Source: Planktothrix sp. PCC 11201
GTDB lineage: Bacteria; Cyanobacteriota; Cyanobacteriia; Cyanobacteriales; Microcoleaceae
Length of the DNA: 64,000 nt
Direction: 5' to 3'
Assembly: GCF_900009135.1 (NCBI RefSeq)
Contig: NZ_LT797701.1
Coordinates: forward strand, 622,296-686,295
In this document: in pieces, positions 8,801 through 16,886 of the stretch
Numbering within the stretch: the first letter of the stretch is position 1
Layout: each line of letters begins with the position of its first letter
The notes under the pieces: model-generated
The model's input: the letters and a program-made list of their open reading frames with translations, nothing else
The model's database searches: none
What the model was told of the DNA's origin: nothing
Position numbers and translations under genes: made by a program

Positions 8801-10154
8801 ATTGTTGATGCTGGACAATTTCTTGGACTAAATTATCATTCGATTCTTTTAATGCCGCGGTGCGTTCTTCTACCTTTTTTTCTAATTGTTCATTAGCCTT
8901 TTGGAGTGCTAATTCAAACTGTTTGCGAGTTTCAATTTCCTGCTGGAGTTGCGCCTTTGTCGCTTGCAACTCAATGGATTTTTGTTCTAATTGTTCGGCT
9001 CTTTCAATGCCTTGACTCAGTTCAGATAATAACTCAAAAACAATGCCAGAGGCATTAAAATTATCTTCATTAAACCCCAACCAAGGCAACGGTTTAATCA
9101 GTTTTTCGCTGGTATATAAAACCTCAAATTGCTGATTGGGTAATACCTGACCAATACGACAAACCTTAGCAACATGATGATTGGATTCTAAACGAACTAA
9201 CCCTCCAGGAGACAAAAAACGCTGTCCATAGGCTGCAATTCTCACCCGTTCTACATCAAAAGATTCAGCTAATTCAACGGCTTGTTTCCAGAGATGAATT
9301 TGAGTATGGGCGGTTGCCATAGAGTTATTGATAACCCGTTCTTCTCCATAAAAGCGTTTAAAAGATTGAACAAATTGATGATTTTCTGGGGTATTTAAAC
9401 TTTGAAAATAATGAAAACAACTGAAGTGACCAACGGCGGCTTCTTGAAGTCTTTGCGCTTCAGATTCCGAGAAAGAGGTGGCTAAAATCGGTAAATCAGA
9501 AGCCCTAATTCCACTTTCATAAAACTGGCGATAAAAACTTAAATTGCGATCGCCTCTGAGGGTATTAATAATAATATCCGGTTGTGCCTGTCGAATCCGA
9601 GTAATAATAGGTTCAAAATCCATCGTTGAAGACGGAACATAGGCTTCTCCAACTACCTCCCCACCATGATGTTTGAGGTGGACTTTCATCAATTTATTCA
9701 TGGTATGGGAAAACACCTGATCCCAACCCAATAAATAACATCGGGTTTTCTGGTTTCGCAATAACCAACTAATCGTTAATTCAACCTGTTGATTCGCACA
9801 AAACCCCGTGTAGAAAATTTGGCTACAATTTTCTAACCCTTCGTAGGAAGCCGGATACCAAAGTTGAGCATTAAAGGCTTCAAGTACCGGTCTAACCCCG
9901 TGACGACTGGCCGAAGTCCAACAGCCAAACAGGGTCGTAACACCATCCTGTTGAATTAATTTTTGGGCTTTTTGTTCAAAGGTGAAGCAGTCTGAGGCAC
10001 CATCCTCAATCATGGGTTCAATGATTTGCCCTAAAACCCCCCCCTGATCATTGATTTGGGCAATGGTCATTAATTCTGCTTCTAGCAACGGCTTTTCCCT
10101 ATAAGCCATCGCTCCACTCAGAGAATGCAGTAACCCGACTCGTACACCTGGCAT
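5805..10154 (-). CDS. Multidomain sensor adenylate cyclase (PBP-like, PAS x6, class III cyclase)
   Basis: A 1449-residue protein. Residues 1-375 resemble the urea/amide-type (UrtA/AmiC-like) periplasmic binding fold, beginning directly at its first strand (VRVGLLHSLSG), with no signal peptide. A coiled coil follows at about 380-460, then four closely similar PAS domains at about 462-940 (each with VPGTVSWI and ending VGIDITE), a fifth PAS near 945-1070, a coiled coil, a sixth PAS near 1125-1235, and the cyclase at about 1260-1445. Cyclase metal aspartates are in FADIVDF and GDSYM. KIKTIGD and YDLWGD carry the lysine and aspartate that specify ATP, and NIASRME gives the transition-state residues. 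So cAMP synthesis is predicted. No membrane segment is visible, so the ligand domain is probably cytoplasmic. Confidence 0.88.
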   Translation of the reverse strand: MPGVRVGLLHSLSGAMAYREKPLLEAELMTIAQINDQGGVLGQIIEPMIEDGASDCFTFEQKAQKLIQQDGVTTLFGCWTSASRHGVRPVLEAFNAQLWYPASYEGLENCSQIFYTGFCANQQVELTISWLLRNQKTRCYLLGWDQVFSHTMNKLMKVHLKHHGGEVVGEAYVPSSTMDFEPIITRIRQAQPDIIINTLRGDRNLSFYRQFYESGIRASDLPILATSFSESEAQRLQEAAVGHFSCFHYFQSLNTPENHQFVQSFKRFYGEERVINNSMATAHTQIHLWKQAVELAESFDVERVRIAAYGQRFLSPGGLVRLESNHHVAKVCRIGQVLPNQQFEVLYTSEKLIKPLPWLGFNEDNFNASGIVFELLSELSQGIERAEQLEQKSIELQATKAQLQQEIETRKQFELALQKANEQLEKKVEERTAALKESNDNLVQEIVQHQQSENALRMARDQLQTVLDAVPGTVSWIDSDLCYIEVNQRLADMLNLPRERFIGQHIGFLGTSLEFQDFVQDLFDSPEIDAYREVRNQVNGEWRYYLIVAQKYNYNRAAFVVGIDITERKQAEESLKNAKNQLQTVLEAVPGTVSWIDSDLCYIEVNQRLANMLNLPRERFIGQHIGFLGTSSEFQDFVQDLFDSPEIDTYREVRNQVNGEWRHYLIVAQKYNYNRAAFVVGIDITDRKQAEESLRNAKNQLQTVLEAVPGTVSWINSDLRYIEVNQRLADMFSMPRETFIDQDIGFLGNHSGFTEFIQDLFNSPAIDAFQEVSFFLNEKLRYYLIVAQKYNDNQAAFVVGIDITERRDAEEALRLTQDQLEAVLDVVPGTVSWISSDLRYLGVNRYLASTFDLKPEDFVNQDIGFLKASFQFNNFVQNFFDHPEKDSYQEVMSVIQGKPRNYLIVAHKYNQNQAAFFVGIDITERKQAEEALKQAEANYRSIFENAVEGIFQTTPTGIYLSANPALARIYGYQSPEELIQNLTNIQDQLYVQPQRRQEFLKLLAEQGAIVGFESQIRRLDGQLTWISENAFAVRDEAGNLLHYEGTVEDINERKQAEAALQRAMEQLEIRVEERTAALKEANHQLVREVAERTRIENALRESEAELRALFAAMTDVITVFDAEGRYKKIVTTNSEVLYSPTEELLGKTVFEVFPASHATLFYNQIQEVLNTRQTLNIEYSLVSAEYQPGHHGTNSSPLNPGDEVWFAATVSPMPDNCVIWVARNTTERRRVLEALQAEREKSERLLLNILPPSIAEQLKQNQHSIAERFEKATIMFADIVDFTGFSARISPSELVNFLNQIFSAFDELAEKHHLEKIKTIGDSYMVAGGLPTPRHDHVEAIAEMALDMQAEIRRFQGQMGQSCNLRIGINTGPVVAGVIGTKKFIYDLWGDAVNIASRMESQGEVGKIQVTAATKNLLNGKYDFEERGLIDVKGRGEMLTYWLTKRRLS

Positions 10155-10397
10155 AGTTGATTAACGGCTGGTAGAACTAAACTTTAAACTGCGGGTAAGA
10201 TAGCTGCACCTTCAAATCCTTTACCCTTAATAGAATCAACAAGATAGGCTTGTCCCATTACAATAGTCTAAGCTGCGATGGGCTTAAATCCCTAATTCAA
10301 TAATTCCTTGATCTTAACATTGACATCCTCCCCCTCGTAGAGTTAGGCAGATGATTAAGTAGGTGGGCGAGAAAATCAACAAGTATGTAACGAAAAG

Positions 10398-11051
10398 TTA
10401 ACTTGGTTGTTGCTCCGAGTGAAATTTCATCCGTTGTGTGGTGTAGTTTCCTCTTTCTGCCCTAGCTTGAATACCATTAATTACCGCATAAGCTAGGTCT
10501 AATTCATCCTCAAATGTTTGTCCTGATAGTTCATCTTTTTTGAGATGTTGCCACTCTAATTCAATCGGATTCATTTCGGAACAATATTTAGGTAAACAGA
10601 AAATATACAAACCCATACTTTCCCATTTTGGCCAGAGTTTTTTCACCTCATGGCATTGATGTATCGGGCTATTATCTTGGACAATAACTCTCATCCGTCC
10701 GGCTTTTTCAGCCTCTGTTGCTTCTTGTTCCATCATTTGGATATAACACTTGCGATTCACACCTCCAATCACCAAGCCGTAAACAAAACTGATTTGCTGT
10801 TGCAAAAACCCAATAATACTTAATCTTCGACCCCGACGATGTGTTTGTTCTAAACGTTTTTGTTCCCCTCTAAAATAATAGGTGTAACCCGGTTCACTCC
10901 ACAGACAAAAACCCGATTCATCTAAATACTTTAAGTCAATTTCTCCAGCCGCAGCCGATAATTCCAACATCTCTAAATCTGCCTGTTTCTGAGCACGGAC
11001 TATCGGATCTTGTTTTCCTTTGTGGCTCTTTCTGGCTCGCTTCCAATTCAC
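10398..11051 (-). CDS. IS630 transposase, catalytic part (orfB)
   Basis: 217 residues with the DDE catalytic domain: first aspartate in LKYLDESGFCLW (near residue 43), second in RVIVQDNSPIH (near 126), and glutamate in LPKYCSEMNPIELEW (near 163). This is the IS630 pattern. The frame begins with a GTG at the frame -1 overlap with orfA, so the functional protein is probably made by frameshifting at the run of seven adenines rather than from this GTG. Confidence 0.9.
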   Translation of the reverse strand: MNWKRARKSHKGKQDPIVRAQKQADLEMLELSAAAGEIDLKYLDESGFCLWSEPGYTYYFRGEQKRLEQTHRRGRRLSIIGFLQQQISFVYGLVIGGVNRKCYIQMMEQEATEAEKAGRMRVIVQDNSPIHQCHEVKKLWPKWESMGLYIFCLPKYCSEMNPIELEWQHLKKDELSGQTFEDELDLAYAVINGIQARAERGNYTTQRMKFHSEQQPS

Positions 11052-11455
11052 CCCCTTTTTTTGAGCACCCGTCTTAATCTATCGGGACTCAATTTAATCG
11101 ACCGTTCTTGTTCTAATTTTTGGGCTAATTGCTCAGAGTTGTATGTCCGGGGTTCTCTTCTGAGACATTCTTCTAAAAATACTAAGTCCTCTTCTTTCCA
11201 CTTGGCTTTCCCCCCGCGACCTGGTTTTTCCCATAACCCTTCTAGCCCCAACTTTTCCCATTTGTGCAACACTTCTCTGACAGTCTGTGCCGTCCAATTG
11301 AAATAAGTTGCTATTTTTTCGACGTACCAACCTTGTGAGTTTAAGCGAATCACTTCGGCTCGGTCTTTAACTTTCTGTGGTATATCTGCTGTTCTCAGGT
11401 TGAACAGGGTTTTGTCTTGCTCACGAGTTAGAAATACCCTTAAACGAGCACCCAT
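11048..11455 (-). CDS. IS630 transposase, DNA-binding part (orfA)
   Basis: 135 residues with two helix-turn-helix segments: one near residues 30-60 (VIRLNSQGWYVEKIATYF) and a second near 95-130. These bind the terminal repeats. The frame ends LKKRG just after a slippery A7-G5 run at 11051-11062. A -1 shift there would join it to the DDE domain downstream. Confidence 0.88.
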   Translation of the reverse strand: MGARLRVFLTREQDKTLFNLRTADIPQKVKDRAEVIRLNSQGWYVEKIATYFNWTAQTVREVLHKWEKLGLEGLWEKPGRGGKAKWKEEDLVFLEECLRREPRTYNSEQLAQKLEQERSIKLSPDRLRRVLKKRG

Positions 11456-11592
11456 ATTTTCATGACCTCGGTAGATTTCTTCTTCCTCTTTATTTATCTT
11501 TACATACTTTCGTTTCTTCCTGCCTACCTACTTAATATAGAATATTCCTGGGTTGAGTGGAGCAATCGCTTAACTCAACCCACAAACATCAA

Positions 11593-13515
11593 TTAAGATT
11601 GGGAATTAAGACTCACCGTTTCTTGACGATTTCTCACCTCCAAATAAATCAATAACGCATTAATATCCGCCGGATTTACTCCCCCAATTCTCGACGCTTG
11701 ACCAATGGTTAATGGTTTAACTTTCATTAACTTTTCTCGCGCTTCCATTGACAAAGTTTCGATTTTGAGATAGTTCAAATCTTCCGATAAAAGCCGATTA
11801 GATTGGCGACTAATTTGGTCAACTTGGTTTTGTTGCCTTTGCAGATATCCTGAATATTTAATCTCAATTTCTGCCCCTTCTTTTTCCACTTGATTTAAAA
11901 GAATATTCCCTAAATTATACCGTTCTAAATCAACGTAATGGAACCCAGGACGGCGCAACAAATCCGCCAGGGTAATTGACCCTTTAATTTTTTGTTGGGT
12001 ATCATTAACAATCGCCATTCCTACTTGATCATTCTCCTTAATTCGAGTAGCATATAATCGTTCCTTTTCCGCAATAATATTCTCTTGTTTCTGTTCAAAT
12101 AACTCCCAGCGACGATCATCAATTAACCCAATTTCTCGACCCAAGGGCGTTAACCGTTCATCGGCATTATCTGACCGTAATAATAAGCGATATTCCGACC
12201 GACTGGTTAACACTCGATAGGGTTCTCGCAGGTCTTTTGTACATAAATCATCAATTAATGTTCCGATGTAACTTTGTTCCCGGGAAAAGACAATCATCTC
12301 TTGATGTTTAACAAATCTCACCGCATTAATTCCCGCCACTAAACCCTGGGCTGCGGCTTCTTCATATCCGGTTGTACCATTAATTTGTCCGGCACAAAAT
12401 AGCCCCTCAATTTTCTTCGTCATCAAGGTGGGATAACATTGAGTTGCAGGTAAATAATCATATTCCACCGCATAAGCCGGACGCAACATGGCACAATTTT
12501 CTAACCCGGGAAGACTTCTTAACATTTGCAATTGCAAGGTTTCTGGTAAGCCCGTAGAAAATCCTTGAATATACAACTCAGGAATATCTCGACCTTCCGG
12601 CTCAATAAAAATTTGATGACTTTCTTTATCCGCAAATCGAACAATTTTATCTTCAATACTCGGACAATATCGGGGGCCTTTCGCATCCACCCAGCCACCA
12701 TAAACCGGAGATAAATGCAAATTTTCTCGAATAATTCGATGGGTTTCCGCCGTAGTTCGAGTCAAATGACAACACATTTGTTCCCGTTCAATTTGTACTT
12801 CTGGGTCGAAACTAAACCACCGAACTTCTGTATCTCCCGGTTGCGGTTCTAACTTAGAATAATCCACAGAACGTTTATCCACTCTCGCCGGAGTTCCGGT
12901 TTTTAAGCGTCCAGTTTCAAAGCCTAAACGGTTGAGGGTTTCTGTTAACCCAACGGCGGCAAATTCTCCCGCCCGTCCCGCCGCCATTGATTTATTACCA
13001 ACCCAAATTATTCCCCCTAAAAATGTCCCAGTTGTTAATATTACCGCTTGACATTTAAAAGCCACTCCAAAATAAGTTTCAACCCCAATAATTTCTTGAT
13101 TTTTACCTAAAATTAAATCCGTTACCATCCCTTCTCGGACAGTCAAATTATCCTGATTTTCCACAATATTTTTCATCACGGCGGCATATTCCCGTTTATC
13201 AGTTTGGGCGCGCAAAGCCCACACCGCCGGGCCACGGGAAATGTTCAGCACCCGTTTTTGCAAATAGGTGCGGTCGGCCATTTTGCCAATTTCCCCGCCC
13301 AAAGCATCGACTTCATGGACGAGTTGGGACTTAGCAGGGCCTCCAACGGCCGGGTTGCAGGGTTGCCAAGCGATTTTATCCAGGTTGAGGGTTAGGAGCA
13401 GAGTACGACATCCCAAGCGGGCCGTTGCTAGTGCTGCTTCACAGCCCGAATGTCCGGCCCCGACTACAATAATGTCAAATTCATCTAAAAATTCTACTGA
13501 GGGTGTTAGGGTCAT
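11593..13515 (-). CDS. mnmG: tRNA uridine-5-carboxymethylaminomethyl(34) synthesis enzyme MnmG
   Basis: A 640-residue FAD protein that, with MnmE, modifies the wobble uridine of tRNAs in the cytoplasm. The N-terminal FAD site is [14 protein letters not shown]. The family signature [22 protein letters not shown] follows, then the conserved [15 protein letters not shown] near residue 275 and the C-terminal helical domain with [16 protein letters not shown]. Length and start (FDIIVVGAG about 13 residues in) are normal. The IS630 element lies just downstream. Confidence 0.97.
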   Translation of the reverse strand: MTLTPSVEFLDEFDIIVVGAGHSGCEAALATARLGCRTLLLTLNLDKIAWQPCNPAVGGPAKSQLVHEVDALGGEIGKMADRTYLQKRVLNISRGPAVWALRAQTDKREYAAVMKNIVENQDNLTVREGMVTDLILGKNQEIIGVETYFGVAFKCQAVILTTGTFLGGIIWVGNKSMAAGRAGEFAAVGLTETLNRLGFETGRLKTGTPARVDKRSVDYSKLEPQPGDTEVRWFSFDPEVQIEREQMCCHLTRTTAETHRIIRENLHLSPVYGGWVDAKGPRYCPSIEDKIVRFADKESHQIFIEPEGRDIPELYIQGFSTGLPETLQLQMLRSLPGLENCAMLRPAYAVEYDYLPATQCYPTLMTKKIEGLFCAGQINGTTGYEEAAAQGLVAGINAVRFVKHQEMIVFSREQSYIGTLIDDLCTKDLREPYRVLTSRSEYRLLLRSDNADERLTPLGREIGLIDDRRWELFEQKQENIIAEKERLYATRIKENDQVGMAIVNDTQQKIKGSITLADLLRRPGFHYVDLERYNLGNILLNQVEKEGAEIEIKYSGYLQRQQNQVDQISRQSNRLLSEDLNYLKIETLSMEAREKLMKVKPLTIGQASRIGGVNPADINALLIYLEVRNRQETVSLNSQS

Positions 13516-13597
13516 GGGTTAGGTTAAGGTTTTATAGATTTATTTTTTGATTTTAGCGGTTAAAATTAATATCATCTTAGACTAAGGTTTCTATTAC

Positions 13598-14041
13598 TTA
13601 ACTTATCGGTCGTTTTAAAATTTGTTCAACAACCCCATAATAATTAGGATTTTCTAACCCTTGTAATTCATGTTTTATATCTTCCCAATCTCCTAATTTA
13701 CTTTTCCACATACCATCTTCTTCTTGTCTGGCGGCGTGCTGTGGCTCACCATTATAGGTGTATATTGCTATCTTTTGAAAACCCGGTTCAAGGTTGCAAT
13801 TATCACAACATTCATATCCCATAGTTTGATAAGCCTTGATAAAAGCGTCCAGCGTTAACTCTCTTGGCACGCCATCAGGCCAGTAGCCATCAGGGTCTAC
13901 CGGATCCCATCTACATTCATCTTCATCAGCAGCGAAAGCAAAGCAATTATAATCCACAGTTTCTTCACTTGTGACTTCATATTCACTACGCTCTAAATTA
14001 GGAAATCTGAAGATTTTGCGGTATTCCAGTCTACCACTCAT
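13598..14041 (-). CDS. DUF7689-like protein of unknown function
   Basis: 147 residues, acidic, no membrane segment. The visible blocks are DYNCFAFAADEDECRWDP, YWPDGVPRE, GYECCDNCNLEPGFQKIAIY and EPQHAARQEEDGMWKSKLG, with the pattern EDIKHELQGLE near the end. This looks like a conserved bacterial family with an invariant N-C-F/I-A-W/F-A opening, a later H-A-A-R-Q and a SKLG motif (Cys and His could suggest a papain-like arrangement, which is only a guess). The start overlaps the preceding gene by 11 bases, so it is the third gene of a tightly packed unit with the TIGR04255 protein and an unknown. Confidence 0.7.
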   Translation of the reverse strand: MSGRLEYRKIFRFPNLERSEYEVTSEETVDYNCFAFAADEDECRWDPVDPDGYWPDGVPRELTLDAFIKAYQTMGYECCDNCNLEPGFQKIAIYTYNGEPQHAARQEEDGMWKSKLGDWEDIKHELQGLENPNYYGVVEQILKRPIS

Positions 14042-14636
14042 AACCGTGTTCTTTTCCCCATTGTATCCACGCTTGAGCCATAAGTTTCATTCGACCGCAC
14101 TGTTCAGATTTTACTGGATTATCACCAGTAATTGCCCTCAACGCCCAAAACCAATGGTCAGGTTTTTGTTCCAGATCGCGCAAAATTAACGGTACAACAG
14201 GCTGCCCCATGCCAATAATTCTCTGATAAGCGGAGTGCATTGACTTCTGTGTAACTAATGACAGCATTCTTGTCTCGGCACGCCATTCTTCTGCGAGGGT
14301 ATTAAATTTGGCTTCGAGTTCTAGCTTACTTTCGATGGAGTAATTATCGGTAGTAATTTTGTCTATTTGCTGAATAGACTCCAACTTCTGATAAGCTTCC
14401 TCCAAACCATTTTGAGAAAGTGTAGTTAAGATTAAGATGCACTGTAACAAGCAGGCTATTTTCTGATATGACTGATCATTCGACTCTATTCTGGGAGATA
14501 AATTATATAGATATTCCTGAAAAATATTAGGTTTTATTGTTGCTGAAACAAAGGCAGTATCATCAATATTTTGGTATGAGCTTTTTATGGTTACAGTTGT
14601 ATTTTGCAGACTAGAAAAAGTCAGTAAATTAATCAT
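14031..14636 (-). CDS. Conserved hypothetical protein, middle gene of a three-gene unit
   Basis: About 201 residues. I do not recognise a named family. The C-terminal 75 residues look like a conserved module: SAYQRIIGMGQPVVPLILR, then KPDHWFWALRAITGDNPV, and a closing AWIQWGKEHGYEW. The rest is helical and polar. The start at 14636 is preferred because it overlaps the stop of the TIGR04255 gene by 8 bases (ATGATTAA), a common coupling arrangement; an open frame reaches 14738, but that would overlap the upstream gene by over 100 bases. It overlaps the DUF7689 gene by 11 bases at its other end. Confidence 0.68.
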   Translation of the reverse strand: MINLLTFSSLQNTTVTIKSSYQNIDDTAFVSATIKPNIFQEYLYNLSPRIESNDQSYQKIACLLQCILILTTLSQNGLEEAYQKLESIQQIDKITTDNYSIESKLELEAKFNTLAEEWRAETRMLSLVTQKSMHSAYQRIIGMGQPVVPLILRDLEQKPDHWFWALRAITGDNPVKSEQCGRMKLMAQAWIQWGKEHGYEW

Positions 14637-15429
14637 TGGTGATCGGAATAGGTTCCATTGCTCTGTGGAGTTCGTCTGTAATGCTCCACCGGAATAACTG
14701 TCCTCCCGTTCGATTAAAGGTGTCAAAGACATTCCCAATCTCCTCCTTATTGATTTTGCTTTCTACAAAAAAATCAGCATCAAACAAATAACCAGGTTCC
14801 TGAACATTACCTCTTGACGGATCTTGTGATATGACTAAACCATGATTAAAATTAACTCTGCCTGTTTCTAGTTCAATTTCCAGATTTTTAACTGAAGTCA
14901 AAATCGAACCAGATAACTCGCTACTATGTAGCTCTGAAGCAATTTGTGGACTGATTAATGCTGACCAAGGTTTGTCTTTATCCTCCATTTTCAATTTAGA
15001 GCGAAGTATCAAATTCTTATACCTTAATCCTAATCTTAGGTAAAAAGAGGGATTATATACATCTTTAAATATATTAACAATGTTGAATAATTTTTCTTTA
15101 AATTCTTCATATCGCTTGTATTCAAAGGTGGCTAATATTAGATTTTCTTGGTCTAAAGATAACTTCCATTTTGAATTTTCAGATAGAAAGTTATAAGTGT
15201 TATGTTTGGGCAAAATAGAGCTTATTTGTGGCAATAATGAGACTATTTCAGGTGGGAGATTTAGAGATTGAGATCGTTGAAAAATCGGGTAATCAGAACT
15301 AATTCTCTCCTGAAATTCATAAGGCTCTTGATTATTGATTTTGAGGATTGTAGGGAAGCGTAATTGTCCCACAACCTCGATCAAGGGAGTGCGCTGATAA
15401 ATAACTCGCAGGTAATCAGGCAGTTTCAT
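14629..15429 (-). CDS. TIGR04255 family protein
   Basis: 266 residues beginning LPDYLRVIYQRTPLIEVVGQLRFP, the usual opening of the TIGR04255 family (proline-leucine, then E-V and a R-F-P strand). The central region has FKDVYNPSFYLRLGLRYKNLI and the end has the pattern KINKEEIGNVFDTFNRTGGQLFRWSITDELH, with a paired hydrophobic and FW/S-I-T element typical of the family. No enzyme motif is visible. It heads a unit with two overlapping downstream genes and lies beside a broken methyltransferase, so this is an accessory locus. The role is unknown; similar proteins are found in variable gene neighbourhoods. Confidence 0.75.
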   Translation of the reverse strand: MKLPDYLRVIYQRTPLIEVVGQLRFPTILKINNQEPYEFQERISSDYPIFQRSQSLNLPPEIVSLLPQISSILPKHNTYNFLSENSKWKLSLDQENLILATFEYKRYEEFKEKLFNIVNIFKDVYNPSFYLRLGLRYKNLILRSKLKMEDKDKPWSALISPQIASELHSSELSGSILTSVKNLEIELETGRVNFNHGLVISQDPSRGNVQEPGYLFDADFFVESKINKEEIGNVFDTFNRTGGQLFRWSITDELHRAMEPIPITND

Positions 15430-15701
15430 TTGAAGACGTAATTATTTCACCGTTACAAGATATACCATGTTGATCGGGATAATCCTTCTATCCCTTACAA
15501 TCTTATACTACCATTCAATCTTCTGAAGTTTTAGGGTGTGTAAGCATTCTTCGCACGCACCGCCTGTATAAATATCCCCGATAGCGAGAACGCAAGCTGT
15601 TGCTGCTTATACAATCGGACAATTTACAGTCAGTTCAACATTACAGGGTTATATTCGGGTAAGTCCACTCAAATATCTGGGAGATTGCTGGCTTTTTTAC
15701 T

Positions 15702-15971
15702 CTACTGACTGAGTTCTTGCTGGATGTTTTCGCTATCTTCGAGACTATCATCATGCTTTTTGCCATATTTTTTCCCTAAATTAAAGGGAGGATCAGCAAA
15801 AATAACATCAGCTACACTGTTATTGATCTGTTTTAAAAGCGTTAGACAATCTTCTTCAAAAAGCACTCCCTGTTTTGAAATAAAGCAAGGTTTTTGATCT
15901 GATTGATTAGAAATATAGTTGTGATAAGGAAATTGATCAATATTTTTGAACGATATAGAAAGTTGCTGCAT
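15702..15971 (-). pseudogene. Truncated N4/N6 DNA methyltransferase (N-terminal fragment)
   Basis: 89 residues only. It holds the start of a site-specific amino-methyltransferase: CFISKQGVLFEEDCLTLLKQI, then the catalytic motif IV ADPPFNLGKKYG. In full-length enzymes this is followed by over 150 more residues, including the AdoMet FxGxG motif. Here a stop comes 20 residues later and I find no continuation downstream toward 15430. The 272 bases between this fragment and the TIGR04255 gene hold no open frame I recognise. It appears to be the remains of a lost restriction-modification gene. Confidence 0.78.
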
Positions 15972-16115
15972 GATCAGTTAATTAAGATTCTAAACTTACT
16001 TTAATTGTAAGACGGTTAAGCTGTTGAGCATTTAAACTGTATATTTTAGAGGCTGAAACCCCTTACTGGCTTGGATCGTCTCGAAAATTTAGATAATTAA
16101 CAGCTTATCAGATTT

Positions 16116-16338
16116 GTGACAACTCTCTAAAAAATGTTAATATAGTAACAACTCAATTCTATCACGAAAACAGGTAATTCTGCCATGAAGACGTTAGCAA
16201 AATGGTCTGTAGAGGATTATCACCAGATGTGATTGATGCTGGGATTTTGTGCGATCGCCAAGTTAAACTATTAATCAGGTGAAATCATTGAAATGAGTCC
16301 AGAAAGTCCGATTCATTTTAAAAAACAAAGTAAATAGT
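16116..16338 (+). pseudogene. Decayed copy of the Uma2 gene with its promoter region
   Basis: The stretch 16185-16338 aligns with the first about 50 codons of the intact Uma2 gene at 16887, including the start, WSVEDYHQM, CDRQVKLL and EMSPESPIHF. An inserted base after the ATG of 'HQM' gives an immediate TGA, further small changes follow, and the copy ends in an unrelated K-rich tail. The duplication extends upstream: 16116-16145 repeats 16818-16847 almost exactly (CAACTCTCTAAAAAATG and on). It therefore includes the gene's 5' region. The DUF29 gene sits between the two copies. Confidence 0.85.
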
Positions 16339-16360
16339 ATCTTGAATTACAGGAGAACCC

Positions 16361-16789
16361 ATGAACTCAACCACCCATGAAACAGACTTTTATGCTTGGA
16401 CACAGGAACAGGTACAGCTATTAAAAACCGGACAACTTAATCAAATTGATTGGCAAAACATTGCTGAAGAAATAGAGGACATGGGACGCTCGGAACAACG
16501 ACAATTAGAAAGCCGATTAGAAGTCTTAATTATGCACTTATTAAAATGGCAATTTCAGCCAAACCTACGCTCTCGGAGTTGGCAATTAACGATTAAAGAG
16601 CAACGCCTCCGGTTAGAAAAGCTTCTACAAAAAAACCCTAGTCTTCAACCTAATTTGACTGAAGCGATAGAAGATGTGTATCCTTTGGCGACTCTGAGCG
16701 CGGAAAGAGAAACCGGGTTATCTTTATTTCCTGAAACTTGTCTCTATACCTTAACAGAGATTTTATCCGATGAATTTTTACCAGAGTAA
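16361..16789 (+). CDS. DUF29 family protein
   Basis: 142 residues, helical. It has the family pattern: YAWTQEQVQLLKTGQLNQID, then NIAEEIEDMGRSEQRQLESRL, LLKWQFQPNLRSRSWQ and a final EDVYPLA region. DUF29 proteins are common, highly multiplied in cyanobacterial genomes, and of unknown function. It is placed between a dead and a live copy of Uma2, another multiplied family. The start ATG follows an AGGAG ribosome binding site. Confidence 0.9.
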   Translation: MNSTTHETDFYAWTQEQVQLLKTGQLNQIDWQNIAEEIEDMGRSEQRQLESRLEVLIMHLLKWQFQPNLRSRSWQLTIKEQRLRLEKLLQKNPSLQPNLTEAIEDVYPLATLSAERETGLSLFPETCLYTLTEILSDEFLPE

Positions 16790-16886
16790 ATGATCACATA
16801 AAATTTTACTCTATTTTGTGGCAACTCTCTAAAAAATGTTAATATAGGAATAACTCAACTCTATAATTAAAATAGGTAATTCTGCC

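Larger units (their letters stand above)
10358..11532 (-). mobile_element. IS630-family insertion sequence
   Basis: An element of about 1175 bases flanked by TA on both sides, the duplicated target expected for IS630/Tc1-mariner elements. The ends are imperfect inverted repeats of about 36 bases: AGTAGGTGGGCG from 10358 and AGTAGGTAGGCA read inward from 11532, both followed by a shared AAGTATGTAA. Between them lie two overlapping reading frames that together make a DDE transposase. It is inserted between the cyclase gene and mnmG, all three on the minus strand, so it separates any transcript joining them. The ends and frames are intact, so it may still be active. Confidence 0.88.

Noticed and set aside
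10320..10345. 'gacatcctccccctcg' next to the IS630 left end as an IS200/IS605 end
   Set aside because: Only a few bases resemble the usual 'catcctcccc' end, and no TnpA/TnpB remnant or folded right end is present.
15430..15700. Cysteine-containing minus-strand reading (TGGACEECLHTL) as a gene fragment
   Set aside because: A stop lies 20 codons upstream, no start exists and I recognise no family; chance cannot be excluded.
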